Assembly (NCBI RefSeq): GCF_040581485.1
Contig: NC_090128.1
Span: 3,348,001-3,412,000 of the forward strand
Length of the DNA: 64,000 bases
Direction: 5' to 3'
Source: Linepithema humile
Taxonomy: Eukaryota; Arthropoda; Insecta; Hymenoptera; Formicidae
Both the position numbers and the translations under genes were made by a program. The notes under the pieces are model-generated. The model did not search any database and was not told the origin of the DNA. It saw nothing but the letters and a program-made list of their open reading frames with translations. Each line of letters opens with the position of its first letter. Positions within the stretch are counted from its first letter, which is position 1. This document shows positions 11,727-24,904 of this stretch, one piece after another.

Positions 11727-14700
11727 ATACTCACACTCTGACACACGCATACAGTTTCAGGTATACACGATGTTCCGAACGATTGAGCAATACGATTTGT
11801 ATTACCGTGTATAACGTAATGTATTCGATTCTGCACATGTCGTATGTACTTTGGATGTAGCGAAGGATTTTTCACGACTGATATGAGATTAAAGGAATAA
11901 AGATAGCTTTTGTATTAAAGCCCGGTTTTTCTTCTTGCGCGCGGTTCCACCGCGACGCCCCCTCTTCCCATTTTTACTTTTTAGTTCTTGGAGGGAAGAA
12001 TTACATAAGCCGTCCTTCATGAGCGATTCCAGCCGACAGGTATCGCGATGTGATGTAAAATTGCGAAAGATATCTATTTCGCAGAAGTTTCCGTATCAGC
12101 AGAGTACAGAAATTGTTACGATAGTTGGTCAATTCGTCAGTTTTCTAACTGTAAAGTTCACTTTGTGATATTTCGCTTCCGAACTCGTTTCCAACTTTTT
12201 AACTCGTGAATTAAATTTCGTATGTTGATATCTCAGTAATGAATTATTCAAATTTCAAAGGGACAAGAATACTGATTCTTATATCAAACATTCTTTACTT
12301 TAGAAATTAATTCGTCTCAGTCGTGTTACAAGTGTCATGTGATAATTTTACAATTCTTTGATCTGTTAATTATTTATCGTGTTCATTCAATAGCATTTTT
12401 TGTAACACAGCAATATTTGACTGAATTTTAAGGGAAATTCTGCGGCAAACATGTTCAACTGGTCGCACAAGGATTACAGCGTAGCTCGCAAATTGTATGC
12501 TCGCGGGGGAAATCGCCCGAAAGAAGCGCGACAGGATAAAGGGATTTAGAAGAAGGAAACAAACGCGACTTGAAAATACGCGCGTAATTCGCGATATTTT
12601 CACTGTTCGGCTGTTCGTGATTCCATGATTTCATGATTTCCATCTTGCCGTCCCATTGCCATTTAAGAGTCGCCAGAGACTTTCCTGGTTACACGCCAAG
12701 GAGGGAATTTTTGCTCGCAGATATTACAAAGGAAAGCTACAAAGTAGCTTACATCCGGCATCTTCGAAGAGAGATCTCCGAGAAAACTTAAAGGGAGCAA
12801 GATAAGAAGTTTTCCTCCTCTGCATCTACGTATTGCAGGTAAGTCTAAGATATACGTGATTCGGACCGATAGCCAAAAGGGAGATAACGATGTACGCTTT
12901 ATCGCAGACGCGGGGAATAATGATTTCAAAAGCGTTGGATAATGAGAAATTATTGAAATTCAGGGTGACGCTGCGGCTCGGTATCGCGCGCACAGTGAGA
13001 TTATTTGTCGCTCCGACGACACTAATCGATGACACGTACTCGCCTCTCGCGAATAATTCTCCGGGGATGAATCCGACGTTTTATTAATGTGGCGCGGGTG
13101 GAGTTTTAATTATAAAGTACGGATACACTGAACACGGGCATCATGCTTAATATGTATTGAAAGAGATGTTATCCTATAATATTAGCGCGCGCGCAATACA
13201 GCCGCTCGCGGCTAATGCAACTGAAAGTTTAATCACAGCTGATAATCTAAATCATAATAAATATTTCATAGGGGGAATAAAATCCATTATAGATACTTTC
13301 GTATTCGCAATGGAAGCATTTATTGTACACCGGCGTTTTGCAACATATTTTTAACCCAGATGCATTTCGTCACGCGCGAGCGTATGTGCTGTATTATTGT
13401 TATTTTACAATTTCAAGAAAATATTTCCGCGCGTGAGTCGCGAAAATAAAATTTATAATAGAAATAAAGTTCAGAGCAGAAATAAAATTCACGATGTGGA
13501 AATGAAATCCACAACTGTGCGGATCGGGCGAAGGTGCCCGCAGGAAAATGTCGCGAGACTCGCGGCGAAACTCGGTATAATCAATGTTCTTTTGCTTCAG
13601 CGCACCTCCGAAGTTGCGATACCGAAATTTCCAGCCGCATCCATTACTCGACGGAAATTTTATTTAATTAAATCAGATCTTTTCGCTCTTACGAAGAATA
13701 GGAATATCTGTCGCTTATAACCCTTTTTAAAATGCGCAATCTTTAGCGATCTTTAGATTGTATATTTTCAGATATGTATCTTGTTATTATTCTTTATCAT
13801 TTTATCGAAATGTCTGTATCGAAGAGTCGACATGCTGCGCAAAAGTAAAATTCACGACTGCGGAAAAACGGCGAGATTCGCTTCGGAGAGAAATATCGCG
13901 AAACTCGCGCGCAGTCGATAATCTTTCACTTCGGCGCTCTTTACGGCAGACTGAATCACCTCCATGTGTCGCGACGCGAGAGATGCTTCTCCGCGTACCG
14001 TGAAAATAATTGAACGATTTTTGGCCGTTACTCTTTTAAGGAATTCGTGCGTATTTAAGAAAACTTTCTCCAAAGGTCTTGAATCCTCTTTTCAAATTCG
14101 ACCCCGGCGAAAGTCGCTCAAGTAGACGGGGACCGCGTTAATATTCTGACAAATGACGAGGGACGAAACGCGAAAAAAGCACGACGACCACTCGGCAAGA
14201 TAATTGGATCGATGAAGGGGAAACCGCCGGGAATTCTACTTAAGAATCTCGTTGGGGCTTGTTCAGACTCAGCAATATTAAAAAAGAGGCTGCTAGAGGA
14301 AAGAATAAGTTAAGAAAAATTGCTTTACAAAAAATGATAATCAAGCCAGCTTCAAACAATGCCTCAATTCCAAACTACAAACAATGATAAAATAACGGGC
14401 GTTTCCCTTTCGTTAGAAGTAATTAAAAGTATTGTCGAAAAGAATTAACGAATCAGCGGTGTTCAAAAAATGCATTACTGCTTACGACAAGTCACACGAG
14501 AATATACGTGCATTGTTACGGCAATTCTCCAATATTCGCTCGTAATTTCACAAAATATAGGTCTCTTTCGCGCGCGTGATAGAGGTAACATGCAAATTTG
14601 TAAACAAACGGAATTACAATAACCGCGCGAGCTTGCGTTAAATTGCTTCGCGTTAACATAAAATTACGTATTTACACCGTTGCACGCTCGACTTCTCGCT

Positions 14701-15431
14701 TACAATATTAGAACGCAAATTTATTTCGCAAAATTTGACAAATTGAACAAACATGTTGACGAGAACTGCAACAATTTTTTTTATTTACAAAATCTCAGCG
14801 CAAAAAGAAACGCGACGGATGCGTAGAGTTTCGCAACTACCGCGATTTTTTTTCAGCGATTTGATCCTTAATCAATATAGAATCAATTCTTTTATCTCTA
14901 AAAATTACAAGACAAATTAACGGCGTTGTAGTGTTAAAAGTTCCGTCAGCAACAAGATATAGAAACGCAGGAGATTCGGCTACGCGCGCGCGACGACTGG
15001 AAATTCTTCGTAATAATTTCTCGGCGACGCGGAAACGTCGGCCGAGTTTTACGGCGTTTCCTCCCCGTCCCCTGCCGCGTCACAAGCTATTTAACCTCCC
15101 TATCTCTCTTTACGGATATTAAATCCAGGACGGGAAGGGAGGGGTGGAGGGTTGTTGTATCGAGCAGTCGAAAACTAAGTGAGCTTTCCAACTAGCCCGG
15201 AACGTAAAGCGCCGCGTCTGTGATGACTGCGCGGACTGCGGAAATTGTAAAGTCGTGATTTTTAATGCGAACGCCATAAAAGCGGCATATAAATGATTCA
15301 CGCGGAACTGGAACAAGTTACGACGAAAGCGCACCGAGGTACAGGAGTTGTTTATTTGTTTAATTCCTTTCTGCTTGACATCAGATTTTGTATGGATTAT
15401 TTACGAAAATTTATGTCGTCTCCGTGAAATT
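11725..15431. other. Intergenic DNA without recognisable genes
   Basis: Mixed sequence with alternating AT-rich and CpG-rich patches. I checked the open frames on both strands and saw no domain, motif or codon pattern that supports a gene. Confidence 0.45.
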
Positions 15432-15519
15432 GAGAATTTGTGAATCGACCATTCGTGAAAAGTTTAATATACTGTTTAGTGTATTAAACTTTTCATTAAT
15501 GGTTGATTCACAAATTCTC
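15432..15519. repeat. 88-nt near-perfect hairpin, pre-miRNA-sized
   Basis: The left arm starts GAGAATTTGTGAATC and the right arm is its reverse complement, ending GATTCACAAATTCTC. The arms are about 39 nt and differ at only about three positions plus a 2-nt bulge, around a loop of about 8 nt. Size and arm length fit a miRNA precursor, but near-perfect arms also fit a recent foldback or a MITE relic. It lies beside AT-rich sequence that could be the 3' UTR of the minus-strand frame at 16372-16638. Confidence 0.5.
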
Positions 15520-15539
15520 GATACTATAATTACTATTTT

Positions 15540-16371
15540 TTTTTATCTTGAGTAACAAAAGAATTCTGACAGTAATGTAAAGAGTGATTTTTATTTACTC
15601 TACATTGGTTTATTAAATTAAAATAATATTTTTATATCTTAAACTTCTCAAACAAAAAAAAACCTCTTTGCAAGCTTTAATGACTTAACAAATGCGGGAT
15701 ATTCTTGTTAGTAATGTTTTAATGTTTTTTTAACCTGCAATATTGTTTTACATCTATTAAAATAGAATTTATTATTTTTATGTCCGTATTATTACAATAC
15801 ATATTATCCTCCATAAAATTAAGATTTTAATATCATTTTAATCAAAATGTTTATATCCTTAATACTTCATTCAAAATATTTCATTATTATTCTGAACGCA
15901 CAGACATCAAGAGAAATTAATGAATAAAAGCCGTATTTATACTGTAATATAATTATATCTATTCAAACTTCTGGTCAATAATGTACGTGTTATTCAAAGA
16001 GTACAAAGAATTAAAACTCTGTGAAACTAAAATTACTTAATTATAAAGAATTTGCTTAATTACACATGTAGAAACCGGCTTAATCATTATATTAGCTACA
16101 TTACTGAAATCAAAGAAACATCAAACATCAAAGATTTGTGATAAGAATTTTTATAGAACCAAGTATCTATGATTAGATCTGTGAAATCAAAAATGCATAG
16201 TCACATATAGATATATATTCTTGATGTACACTGTTTTAGAACAAAATCGATGCATTTTAATAAAATAATTCCAAGTCCGTGACATTTGGATTTACAAAGT
16301 ATTTGTAACATTTGAGACACAGATTTTCTTAATTAATATTTTTTCATCTTTTTATCCACACAATACATACA
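15540..16371 (-). other. AT-rich block, possible 3' UTR of the minus-strand frame
   Basis: This AT-rich block lies directly downstream, on the minus strand, of the stop codon at 16372-16374. Minus-strand AATAAA hexamers (TTTATT on plus) occur near 15607 and 15768. The block contrasts with the GC-richer DNA above about 16560. The UTR assignment is inference only. Confidence 0.3.
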
Positions 16372-16638
16372 TTATTCCACTGGTTGAGGAAACTCGCTTT
16401 GTGGTGCAGCGATTTCTTTTTTGTCAAAAAGTGTACAAACAAGATTCAAGAAATCTGAAGTACAGCATTCTGCTGCTAGCAATGTTGAAAAGAGAAAGAG
16501 TCGCTCAAGATTTTCCAATAATCGCGTAGACCTTTCTTCTTCAGTGAGAAACTTGAACGATTCTATTACGGTCGCCGGCGATAGAAACGCCAGTTGACTT
16601 CCGGTCGGCCGACACGCCGGAAGTCGGTTAGCGGAGGT
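16372..16638 (-). CDS. Unidentified terminal exon or retrocopied 3' gene end
   Basis: This minus-strand frame is open from a stop at 16639-16641 to a TAA at 16372-16374 (88 codons, no start required). The most protein-like part covers about the last 65 residues and includes FLTEEERSTRLLENLERLF, then LLAAECCTSDFLNLVCTLF, and ends PQSEFPQPVE. It has an amphipathic Leu/Glu pattern like helical-repeat proteins and does not look like low-complexity noise. A weak acceptor-like AG lies near 16563, where base composition also changes. An AT-rich tail with AATAAA hexamers follows. I do not recognise the family. It may be the last exon of a minus-strand gene, a truncated retrocopy, or chance. Confidence 0.35.
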   Translation of the reverse strand, partial: TSANRLPACRPTGSQLAFLSPATVIESFKFLTEEERSTRLLENLERLFLFSTLLAAECCTSDFLNLVCTLFDKKEIAAPQSEFPQPVE

Positions 16639-16641
16639 TTA

Positions 16642-19280
16642 ACGTCCGTGAAGAGGTTGAAAGGTTAAATAGCTCGTAGCGAAAGGGTTCGGCAGCCGTA
16701 AAACTCCGAGACGGAAATCTTGTATCGACGCTCGTTCCAATGGCGAATCGAGTCGTTTTAAGTCGTTTCGAATCACCCCAACAGTCGCCGGATGCATCGC
16801 GGGAGGGCGCAGTCGGACGTATTCCGAGGCGATCGTACAAATAGCGATTGAAACTTTGCACCACCGTCATAGCCAATGCTCTGTCATTATTGCGTTATCG
16901 AAGCGCCGCTGGTTATGCTTTTAATATCCCGGGTGAATTTCAATAACGATGTGAACTGCTGATCTGAATATTACTATTACCGGAACATCAAGAGCGCGTG
17001 AAAACTCGATGAAATCGTATAATCCTCGTAAAGAGCTTTTTAACTATGCATTAACTCCGCCCAAAATTTGCGATGGAATTCGGGATAACAGGGAACGATG
17101 AAGTAGCACAATTATGCGTACAGCAGATAAAGGGAGACGGCGCGCGAGACGGGGAAGAGAAAACTTATTCATCCTTCCCGCTCTCAATAAGGTTTTTCCA
17201 CCCTCTTTAGAAATTTGCTCCAGTTTCCCCGGGAAGCGATCTGACGAGCTTCGGCTTCGCCGTGGTTATTTTAAGCGATTCTGATGTCGCGAATTATAAA
17301 CAGGAAATTAAACGGTGCGCTCTTTGCGCGAAGCGGCATGTAAAGTTTCTTCTCTCTCCGCCCACGTCGCAATCCGCTTCTTTCGCGTAAACCCTTCTCT
17401 TCTTCCCTTCGCTCTTCACCGCCGCCCGGTTCGGTGCAACCGATTCCAGGTAACGTCGCGAGCGGGAAATTAGAACGCGAGCGTATTGCGCGTGGAAGTA
17501 CTTGGTCCTTATGCGACTCCGCGCGGAGTTCCCCGCTGGGACTCAATTACGAGCGCTGCCCTTAGCTCCTTAGCTTCACTCGGCGGAAGATTTTTCCGGG
17601 GTAGTGAAGCAAGTTTTCGCGCGCTGAATGTACCATTTAACCCCCGTGAGTATACGCGCTCATACCGTCAAAATTACATCCATTCCGCATACCGATGTCG
17701 GACTGTCGTCGTTTTACGGATTCAATCGGTTTCTTGTTAGGTGAAATTTAACACGCTCGGGAGGGATATAGAAATATACAGAGTTTCCAGTTGCGCCGTA
17801 AAAGCCACTTCCCGTTTTCTTTCTCAAAAAAAAAGAGGAGAAATTTTATCAACAGCGCAAAATTGTTTCTTACTCTGTAAATTTACTTCTGCAACTCTTT
17901 CCGCATAAGATAAACAATGTTGAATAATCACAAATTTTGCATAAATTAAAATTGAAATAAATAATAATTAATTTCTGAACAAATTCGAGATTCGTTTTTA
18001 TGATATTCAATTTTTCGTTAATTTAACAGCTTTCAGTTCGAGATATATCAGAATCATTGGTTTACGTTTCTCTCATCACGCTAAGCTCTCTTGCCTTCGT
18101 ACGTCAAAATTATAAATAACATTTTTATGTTTGAATTTAATGGAATGTGCACGACATCACGAATATTTTTTTCGCGCAGAATATCACGGAGTTACGAGTT
18201 ACTGTAACTCACATTTCAAATATATTCCCCCGCTGTTTGTAATAATCTACCGTTTTCCGCGCAGTACTTTGCTCTTCTTGAGCATGAATGAACAATCTAA
18301 TCTTCTCTGCGATCTTCGTTCTTTTTTCGTCAGCCGCAACGGCCCGGCGCGCGTCCATCTCGTCGAGACCACAGTTGATTCGCACGGGACTTTACGAGTC
18401 GACGTAACCCATAAAGAAAGTTTTCAAATGGAGCCAGTCCCTCTCTTTCTCTCTCTCTCTGTCTCTCTCTTTCTCCTTCCTCCCTTCCGGCCGTTTCTTA
18501 CCCCGCGGCTCCTCCGGGGCTTCTTCTTTTCCTATCTGGTCTATGGCCTTTGGGGAGATGTCGTTATCGACCCCTTGTCCCTCGCGACGGGAGCGAGCGA
18601 TATCGACTGTTCCTTCCTCGGTTTACGCCTTTCGTCGGACGGCACATTTTGAAGACTTATCTAATTCGCATTCGATCCGCTTCCGCGTCCCAGCTTCCAC
18701 CCCGTCTCGCTCCGTTCATCCCTCTGATGTCTTGTAATCGAAAGGCTCAAAGATGAAAACGTGACGTTCCGTCTTCCCATAGAAATTGAAATTTTTGCCA
18801 TCTCGTATACATTCTGCCAAGTTTCACGGATGCACGCAACTTGGCAGGATACTCTATACATTGTTTCCGAAGTTCGTAATAATGGAACTTTTCTCGAAAC
18901 CTCGAGGCGCGCACTCGATCGATTTAGAGTATAATTACGCGGGTGCGCGATCGGTGAGCAGCGCCGAGCGATTCCCGAAGAATGCCGAGAGATGATAAGT
19001 CATAAGTAGATCATCGTGATAACGCTTCGGTGAATCCGACGAGGTCTATTCGATCCACTTTTAGAACGCTTACCAGAACGGAAAACAATCGTTCACTCTC
19101 CATGAGAAATCCTGCCATCTCCATGAGGAATCCTAGCAGTAGACAAAATTTCCTCGTTAATTTTCCAACGGTGAGAAATTTTCCGGATCGTACCTCTCAA
19201 TAAGTGCATCGCTGCGAGACTCGATTAGACGTACTTCGACCGAAAACTTTTCGAATTGCGCGACAGACTTGGCCGCTCAC
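16642..19280. other. Intergenic DNA without recognisable genes
   Basis: GC-rich sequence with many overlapping short frames, including one of 44 codons just upstream of the minus-strand candidate and one of about 83 residues at 16628-16876. Neither can be tied to it by a clear splice site. A short near-duplicate (TCTCCATGAGAAATCCTG and TCTCCATGAGGAATCCTA) lies at about 19098-19139. Confidence 0.4.
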
Positions 19281-19612
19281 CTATAAATTATTCTTCGTAA
19301 TTAAAGATAATTATATTTCTCCGAGACTTACAAATTATCTATTTATAGCCGAGCGGCCCGCATTATCTAATCTGGACGTATTTATTAAATATAATGTGTC
19401 CATTTATAAATTATCTCTTCGTATCATTAGAGATAATTATATTTCTCCAAACTTGCAATATAATCTATTTATATAAGTAAATGACCACATTTATCTGAAT
19501 TAGACACAGATATATCTATAGATTAGACAATGTGATCACTGATTTATAAATTATTTCTTACAATTAGAGACGATCATATTTCTTTGAGATTTATAACTGA
19601 TCTATTTTTGTA
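19281..19612. repeat. Three-copy diverged tandem repeat, unit about 120-140 bp
   Basis: Three related units start at about 19281, 19403 and 19543. Each contains TATAAATTAT, then a GATAATTATATTTCT-like core and an ATCTATTTAT-like end. The spacers between cores also share TTAGAC and TGTGATC/TGTGTCC motifs, so the whole unit was duplicated and then diverged. No coding is seen. Confidence 0.7.
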
Positions 19613-20567
19613 TAAATCATAATTTCAGTCGCATACGCGTTTAATCTGCATATAGATATTTATGCAATTACGCTATCTATCTTTTCGCTTCTATGCTTCT
19701 GCTAACTTCAGTAAATTCCACGCTCCTGTGTGTTGATATGTATGTACATGCAGTATCTTAGTATGCTCCTCCAGCGACACACGGTCTCAGAGCGTAATAA
19801 AATCTCTCTCTCTCTCTCTCTCTCTTATCCACCGCGTCTGTCTCGTGACGGCAACATCAAAGAAGCCGTTCGAGGACACGGGACGCGTTTGCACACGTTG
19901 TACGTTAAACATGAGGTCAAAACATTTTTGCAATTCCGCGCGAGTCGTTCTTCGCCGGAAATACGTGTCGCATGATCCATCCGCGAACAATTGGCGAGCT
20001 GCTCAAAATTGTTTTCTGTGTGGCACAGTGCGGTCTCGACATGAACGAACGATTCTTATGAGGAAATCGTGAAATACGATTTTATGCTAGAAGGAATTTT
20101 GTTTCGTAGAAAAAGAAACCGCTCGTCGCGATTGCTTCGCACAGCTTTACCGCGGCTATTGAGCATTTACAAGCCGCAATCGTAAAGTCAATGGCCGTTG
20201 AGTAAACCAGTTAAGTGGCTGTTTTTTTTTCTTTCTATAAAATATATAACATTTATATTGAGCATTATCAGAATAAAAACGAGAAATAAATTAACTCTCG
20301 TTCGGACAGTACATGTCCACCCTCTGACCTGTATTCCATTAATATCCTAAAAAATGATATTTTTTTAACAGTATTTTTTTTAACGATCTTTTTAAACGAT
20401 ATTTTTTTAAATTTGTTCTCTACGTTTCGTACTGTTAAAAATATTATACCACTCTCGAAAATATATAAAATATAATGCAGTGCTCCAATGGACGCAATTG
20501 TTCCAGATACAAAGTAGGAGAAGAGCGAAATATGCTTGTAAAGAACTGTCCTTTTAAACAAAACTTT

Positions 20568-20615
20568 TAAATAAAAACATTGAGGACGTTTTCACCCCCC
20601 TCAACATTTTTATTT
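20568..20615. repeat. Short inverted repeat (hairpin)
   Basis: AAATAAAAACATTGAGG pairs with CCTCAACATTTTTATTT across a loop of about 12 nt, with two mismatches in a 17-bp stem. It lies just before an A-rich run. It may be the end of a degraded mobile element. Confidence 0.5.
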
Positions 20616-21413
20616 TAAAAATCTGCTAAAAGTTAATAAAAAAAAAAAAAAAATATATCTACCGCGTACTTGAAAGTTCAATAGTGCCGGCGATAAGCGG
20701 ACGATACTCTCCATTTGTTACATCATGGCCGCAGACAATTTCGCATAATGTCTCCTGCCGAAACCCGTCGAATGGGGTTCCACCGCGCGATTACGCGAGG
20801 GAGTTCTCCGGCGGATCTTCGACGACGGGGACAAATCGTCGATACATAAAGCGATTCGTATTACGGAACTTCTTTTTTTCACGCCCAATGTATAAACGTC
20901 AAGGGAAGTCGTTCGGGGACCGGTCAAGACAAGTGATACACGCCCGCGCGCGCGATCGGACGCGGACAGTTATTTATCGCCGCTTCTATCCGGACTTGCC
21001 TGAGAAATGTAAGGGACGATCCCGCTCTTCGCACACTCGCCGCGATCCCGGCCGCAAAATCCAGTTTCGCCGGTAATTGTACGTGAAACCATAATTCAGT
21101 AACCACACACCGGGAGGCGGTTGCTCCGAAAGCGGCGTCGTGAAATATTAAATCTAAACGTTAGTCTATTACCTTTAGCTTTCGCCTTAATTCGTTTTCG
21201 GAACGGAAGTGACCGCTCTCGTGAGAAATAAATTCGCGAGCGCGATCGCATCGAAATATTCTCCGCGGATAAATTATTCGCGGATCAGCCGTTTATTCAT
21301 TCGATCTGATTGACGTTCCTATCGACTCGATGAACGCCGTCGAACTAAATCCCCGATATTTTTCGCCGAGATACGGGCGTTAAATAAATAAAAACTTTTA
21401 ATTGGACTATGTA

Positions 21414-21430
21414 TCTCTTTTTCTCTCTTC

Positions 21431-21472
<42 letters not shown>

Positions 21473-21483
21473 TTCTCTCTCTC
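21414..21483. repeat. Pyrimidine (CT-rich) microsatellite
   Basis: An uninterrupted pyrimidine run dominated by CT dinucleotides. Confidence 0.9.
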
Positions 21484-22623
21484 ACAAAGATTGTCGAGGT
21501 CCGTTCGCCAGGGAGCCGGGCGTAATCAAAGGAAGTTATAATCCGCTGTGATAGAGACCGCGGCAAATAATACGATCGGAATTGGGACGAAATTGGGACA
21601 ACGATCGGGCTTCGATAAAAATAAAAAAAAAAACAAAAAACACGAAAATAATTTGAGAGAGAAAAGTCAGGGGGAATTCAGGCGAATCCATCAATTTCTC
21701 CCCCTCTGACAAATATTTGTGAAATCGATTCACTCGCACTCGTAATTCAGGGTAATTAATATTGATTAATTCTGTCCGCTTTTATCTGACTGCCATAAAA
21801 AGGATAATTGCTTTATTTTGCGTGTTCCGTGACGGATGTGAAGCGTTCAATTTGCCCAAAAATGGGCGCAATTTCTCGAGAGTTATGAAAAAACTCCCTA
21901 ATTACCGGACCGATTAAACTCTTTCTTTGAGAAGACAGAGTCAGCTTTGAGCTTCGCGGGGCTTCGCTGTCCCCCGCGCAACCCCTCCCCCATACTTTTG
22001 GAACACCCCGTGTAACTCCCGCAGGGAAACTGTATAATCGAGAGGAGATATCGGACCGGTGCGATGTAGCGGGAGATTAAAAAGTAATTGGACGAGGCCA
22101 CTATTCACCGGGACGGAAGCCACAATGGATGCCTTCCGGGAGCAACCCGAAGGAGCGAAGGGAGAAAAAGGAGAGAGGGATGGGGAGAAAAGGGAGAGAG
22201 AAAGAGAGGGAGGCGTAAAGAAGAGGAAAAAGAGCCGCCTTGTAACTAATTTAAGAAAGTGCTCCGACACGAGCGAGAGAAGGTATCGAATCCGCGCTCC
22301 TGCTTCCTTCCGGCGTCGGCGTTCGCCGACCACGTCGTGCTCTCCCACTCGCGGACGCGGCAGCGCGAGCGAGACGGAAGCTCTCTTATCACCGAGAGTA
22401 GATTCAGAGGCGCCCCGCATCGTAAAGTCAATGAGAGTTCCTGTCCCTTACATTTTTCAAGGGCCGGATCGAAGACGCGATAAACAACTGTCCGTCCCTC
22501 TGATCGCGCTTGTTCCGATTCCCTCGATAAATCTCCGAGTGTCCCGCGGGAATCTTCAGTGACTGCCTCGCGCTCGCACTCCGAGATGGGATGTTATCCG
22601 GCGGAAAAGTGAAAATACTGGCT

Positions 22624-22624
<1 letters not shown>

Positions 22625-22684
<60 letters not shown>
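22625..22684. repeat. (GA)n microsatellite
   Basis: About 30 uninterrupted AG dinucleotides. Confidence 0.95.
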
Positions 22685-22686
<2 letters not shown>

Positions 22687-23867
22687 GAAAAAGATGTCCC
22701 TCCCCCTTCAGTCAATTGTTCCTTCAGAGCTAATTATTTCGCTGCTATTATTGTGATTACTCAATTTGCGAAACAATCGGAGAATTTCGACAATTGTTTC
22801 GCAATCCCTGGCGCGATTCCGGTCGGAAGCAAAAAATTTCGAACACGTCCGCCACGTTCAGCGCTTTCCGTTCGTTTGTTCCTCCGTCCGTGCGCCGTCT
22901 TGCTGTCGCAGAAATTGTTGCCGACGGCGCCATTTTCGCGAAGGTCCAGTCACGCTCCTGGGAATCTCGACCGATTCGGCTGGACTTGGCGTAATTTGCA
23001 TGCTCGACGCGAGAATTGGTCCTGAAGTGCACGTAACATCAGTATCGGACGGCAGTGCCGGGATTATTCGTCGACACCGCGCGCATCGGAAGATGCAGTA
23101 ATCCCTGTTGCGCCGCGCAACACGCTGAGAATGTCCTGCGAGCGATACGCTGGCGGTTGACACAATTGTATTCAAAATACTTCTGCGTTAAGTGCACTTT
23201 ACTTTAACGGAACGCTGATCCAATGTTCGATTCCGTGGAAATCAAAATTTAATGTCAAACATTAAGATATTCAGAATAATTATTCTGAAAATAATACGTA
23301 AAATCTTATTTTTGTACAATTGTTCTTCGATCAAAGCTTTCGAGTTTAATCGAGAATTTTTCTGTGCGTGTTCGCGTCTGTTTAATGGAGTCTTAAAATA
23401 TCGGATCACCGTTTAATTGAGGAAAATCTAATTTTAAAGTTCATCAAGGAACCGCGAGACGCATAGAATATCAATAGGACAAGGTCCAGGATACCCTATA
23501 CACGCCGTCGGCGAGAGAACGACGGATCAGCCATTTGAACGTCACGGAACAAGCGTCGGGGCGCGCCCGCAAGCGTCCCTTGAGCACGGCGGCGCTGTTA
23601 GGCGCATAATCAGGCTGTCGAAGTCGCCAGCGCGATTTAATGAGCTCAACAAGCGCGTCGCCGGGGTCTTTGTGCAACTAGAGCCAGTCGTGGTTCTGAT
23701 GTCAGGTCCTTGCGGAAATAGGTGGATAGAGATGGCCAAATAGACAGATCAACTTACAAGCAGCTTCCAGTTTAATATGATTACAAAGACACTTCGTTTT
23801 GGAAAATTTACATAGAGGAAATTACTGCATGTCGCTTATATAAATTACGGGAATTAAATAAAACTTA

Positions 23868-24365
23868 CGTGTCTGAAAATTTTCCAAATATCGTTCTTAA
23901 AAAATAAGTATTTGTTATAAAAAATTAAACAGTAATTTATTTGTCTATATAATTATTAAACACCATTCATGTTTTTCACACACACACACACACTTTTTTG
24001 GTGAGTTAGCAGCTTTTCGGTTTCTCGAAAAAAAAATCTTGCGGTTGGAAAATTATCCAGTTATGGTGCTATGACAGTCCCAACTTTCTGAAATCTTCTA
24101 TTTAATGATTCGAATACATGGTGCTTAAATCTGGATTTTGTGGAGATGTAGTAAAACGCTAGTAATGCGACGAGTTTAAAGCCGAAGTTTACAACTGAGT
24201 GACTACACAAGCAGATTTTTGTTGAAAAAAAGCTATCGAATCGCTGGAAAAAATGTGTTGAAAAATATGGTGATTATACAAAAAAATGTGCTATATTTGA
24301 ATTTTTATGATAAATATTCATTTTTTAATCATTATTTTTCGAGAACTTTTTGGCTTATCCGCGCG
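23868..24365. mobile_element. Mariner-derived foldback element with two opposed 3' ends
   Basis: A 498-bp segment is bounded by TA dinucleotides (23866-23867 and 24366-24367). On the plus strand, 24217-24285 encodes a recognisable mariner transposase C-terminus, FVEKKLSNRWKKCVEKYGDY (compare RWxKCIxxxGDYxEK in the family). A terminal inverted repeat follows, with GAGAACTTTTTGGCTTATCC. The left end read on the minus strand carries NNYIDK followed by a stop, the same C-terminal signature, and a related but eroded terminal repeat. Both ends therefore look like the transposase 3' end. No intact catalytic domain remains, and an (AC)n run lies inside at about 23978. Confidence 0.6.
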
Positions 24366-24599
24366 TACGTCATGATAATAAATAATACTGATAAAAAGCA
24401 AATAAAATAACTGATTTATGCGCACATAAAATATATATTCATGCATTTTTGAAATCGTATTATTGAAGCTGGTAGAAAAAGTTGGAATATACATAGCTAC
24501 AGGATAAACCTGATATAGTTCGTTTTTACTAAATGTTTGACTTATATGATTTTTATCAGACATCCTAGAGATATTGATAGAAAGAAAAAGAAGAGTAGC

Positions 24600-24904
<305 letters not shown>

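Larger units (their letters stand above)
19613..23867. other. Intergenic DNA with microsatellites, no recognisable genes
   Basis: Contains (CT)n at 19803-19825, a foldback at 20568-20615, a poly-A run near 20639-20653, a pyrimidine tract at 21414-21483 and (GA)n at 22625-22684. The blocks near 20700-21100, 22000-22560 and 22850-23150 are GC-rich and give many overlapping frames with no domain signal. A 20-bp perfect palindrome (TTCAGAATAATTATTCTGAA) lies at about 23269-23288. Confidence 0.45.

Noticed and set aside
18131..18652. 173-residue plus-strand frame
   Set aside because: Includes a CT-rich simple stretch giving Phe-Leu-Ser runs. No recognisable domain or splice context.
20268..20561. 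97-residue minus-strand frame with a hydrophobic start
   Set aside because: The middle is Lys/Phe-rich translation of T-runs, with no motif or splice context to support a gene.
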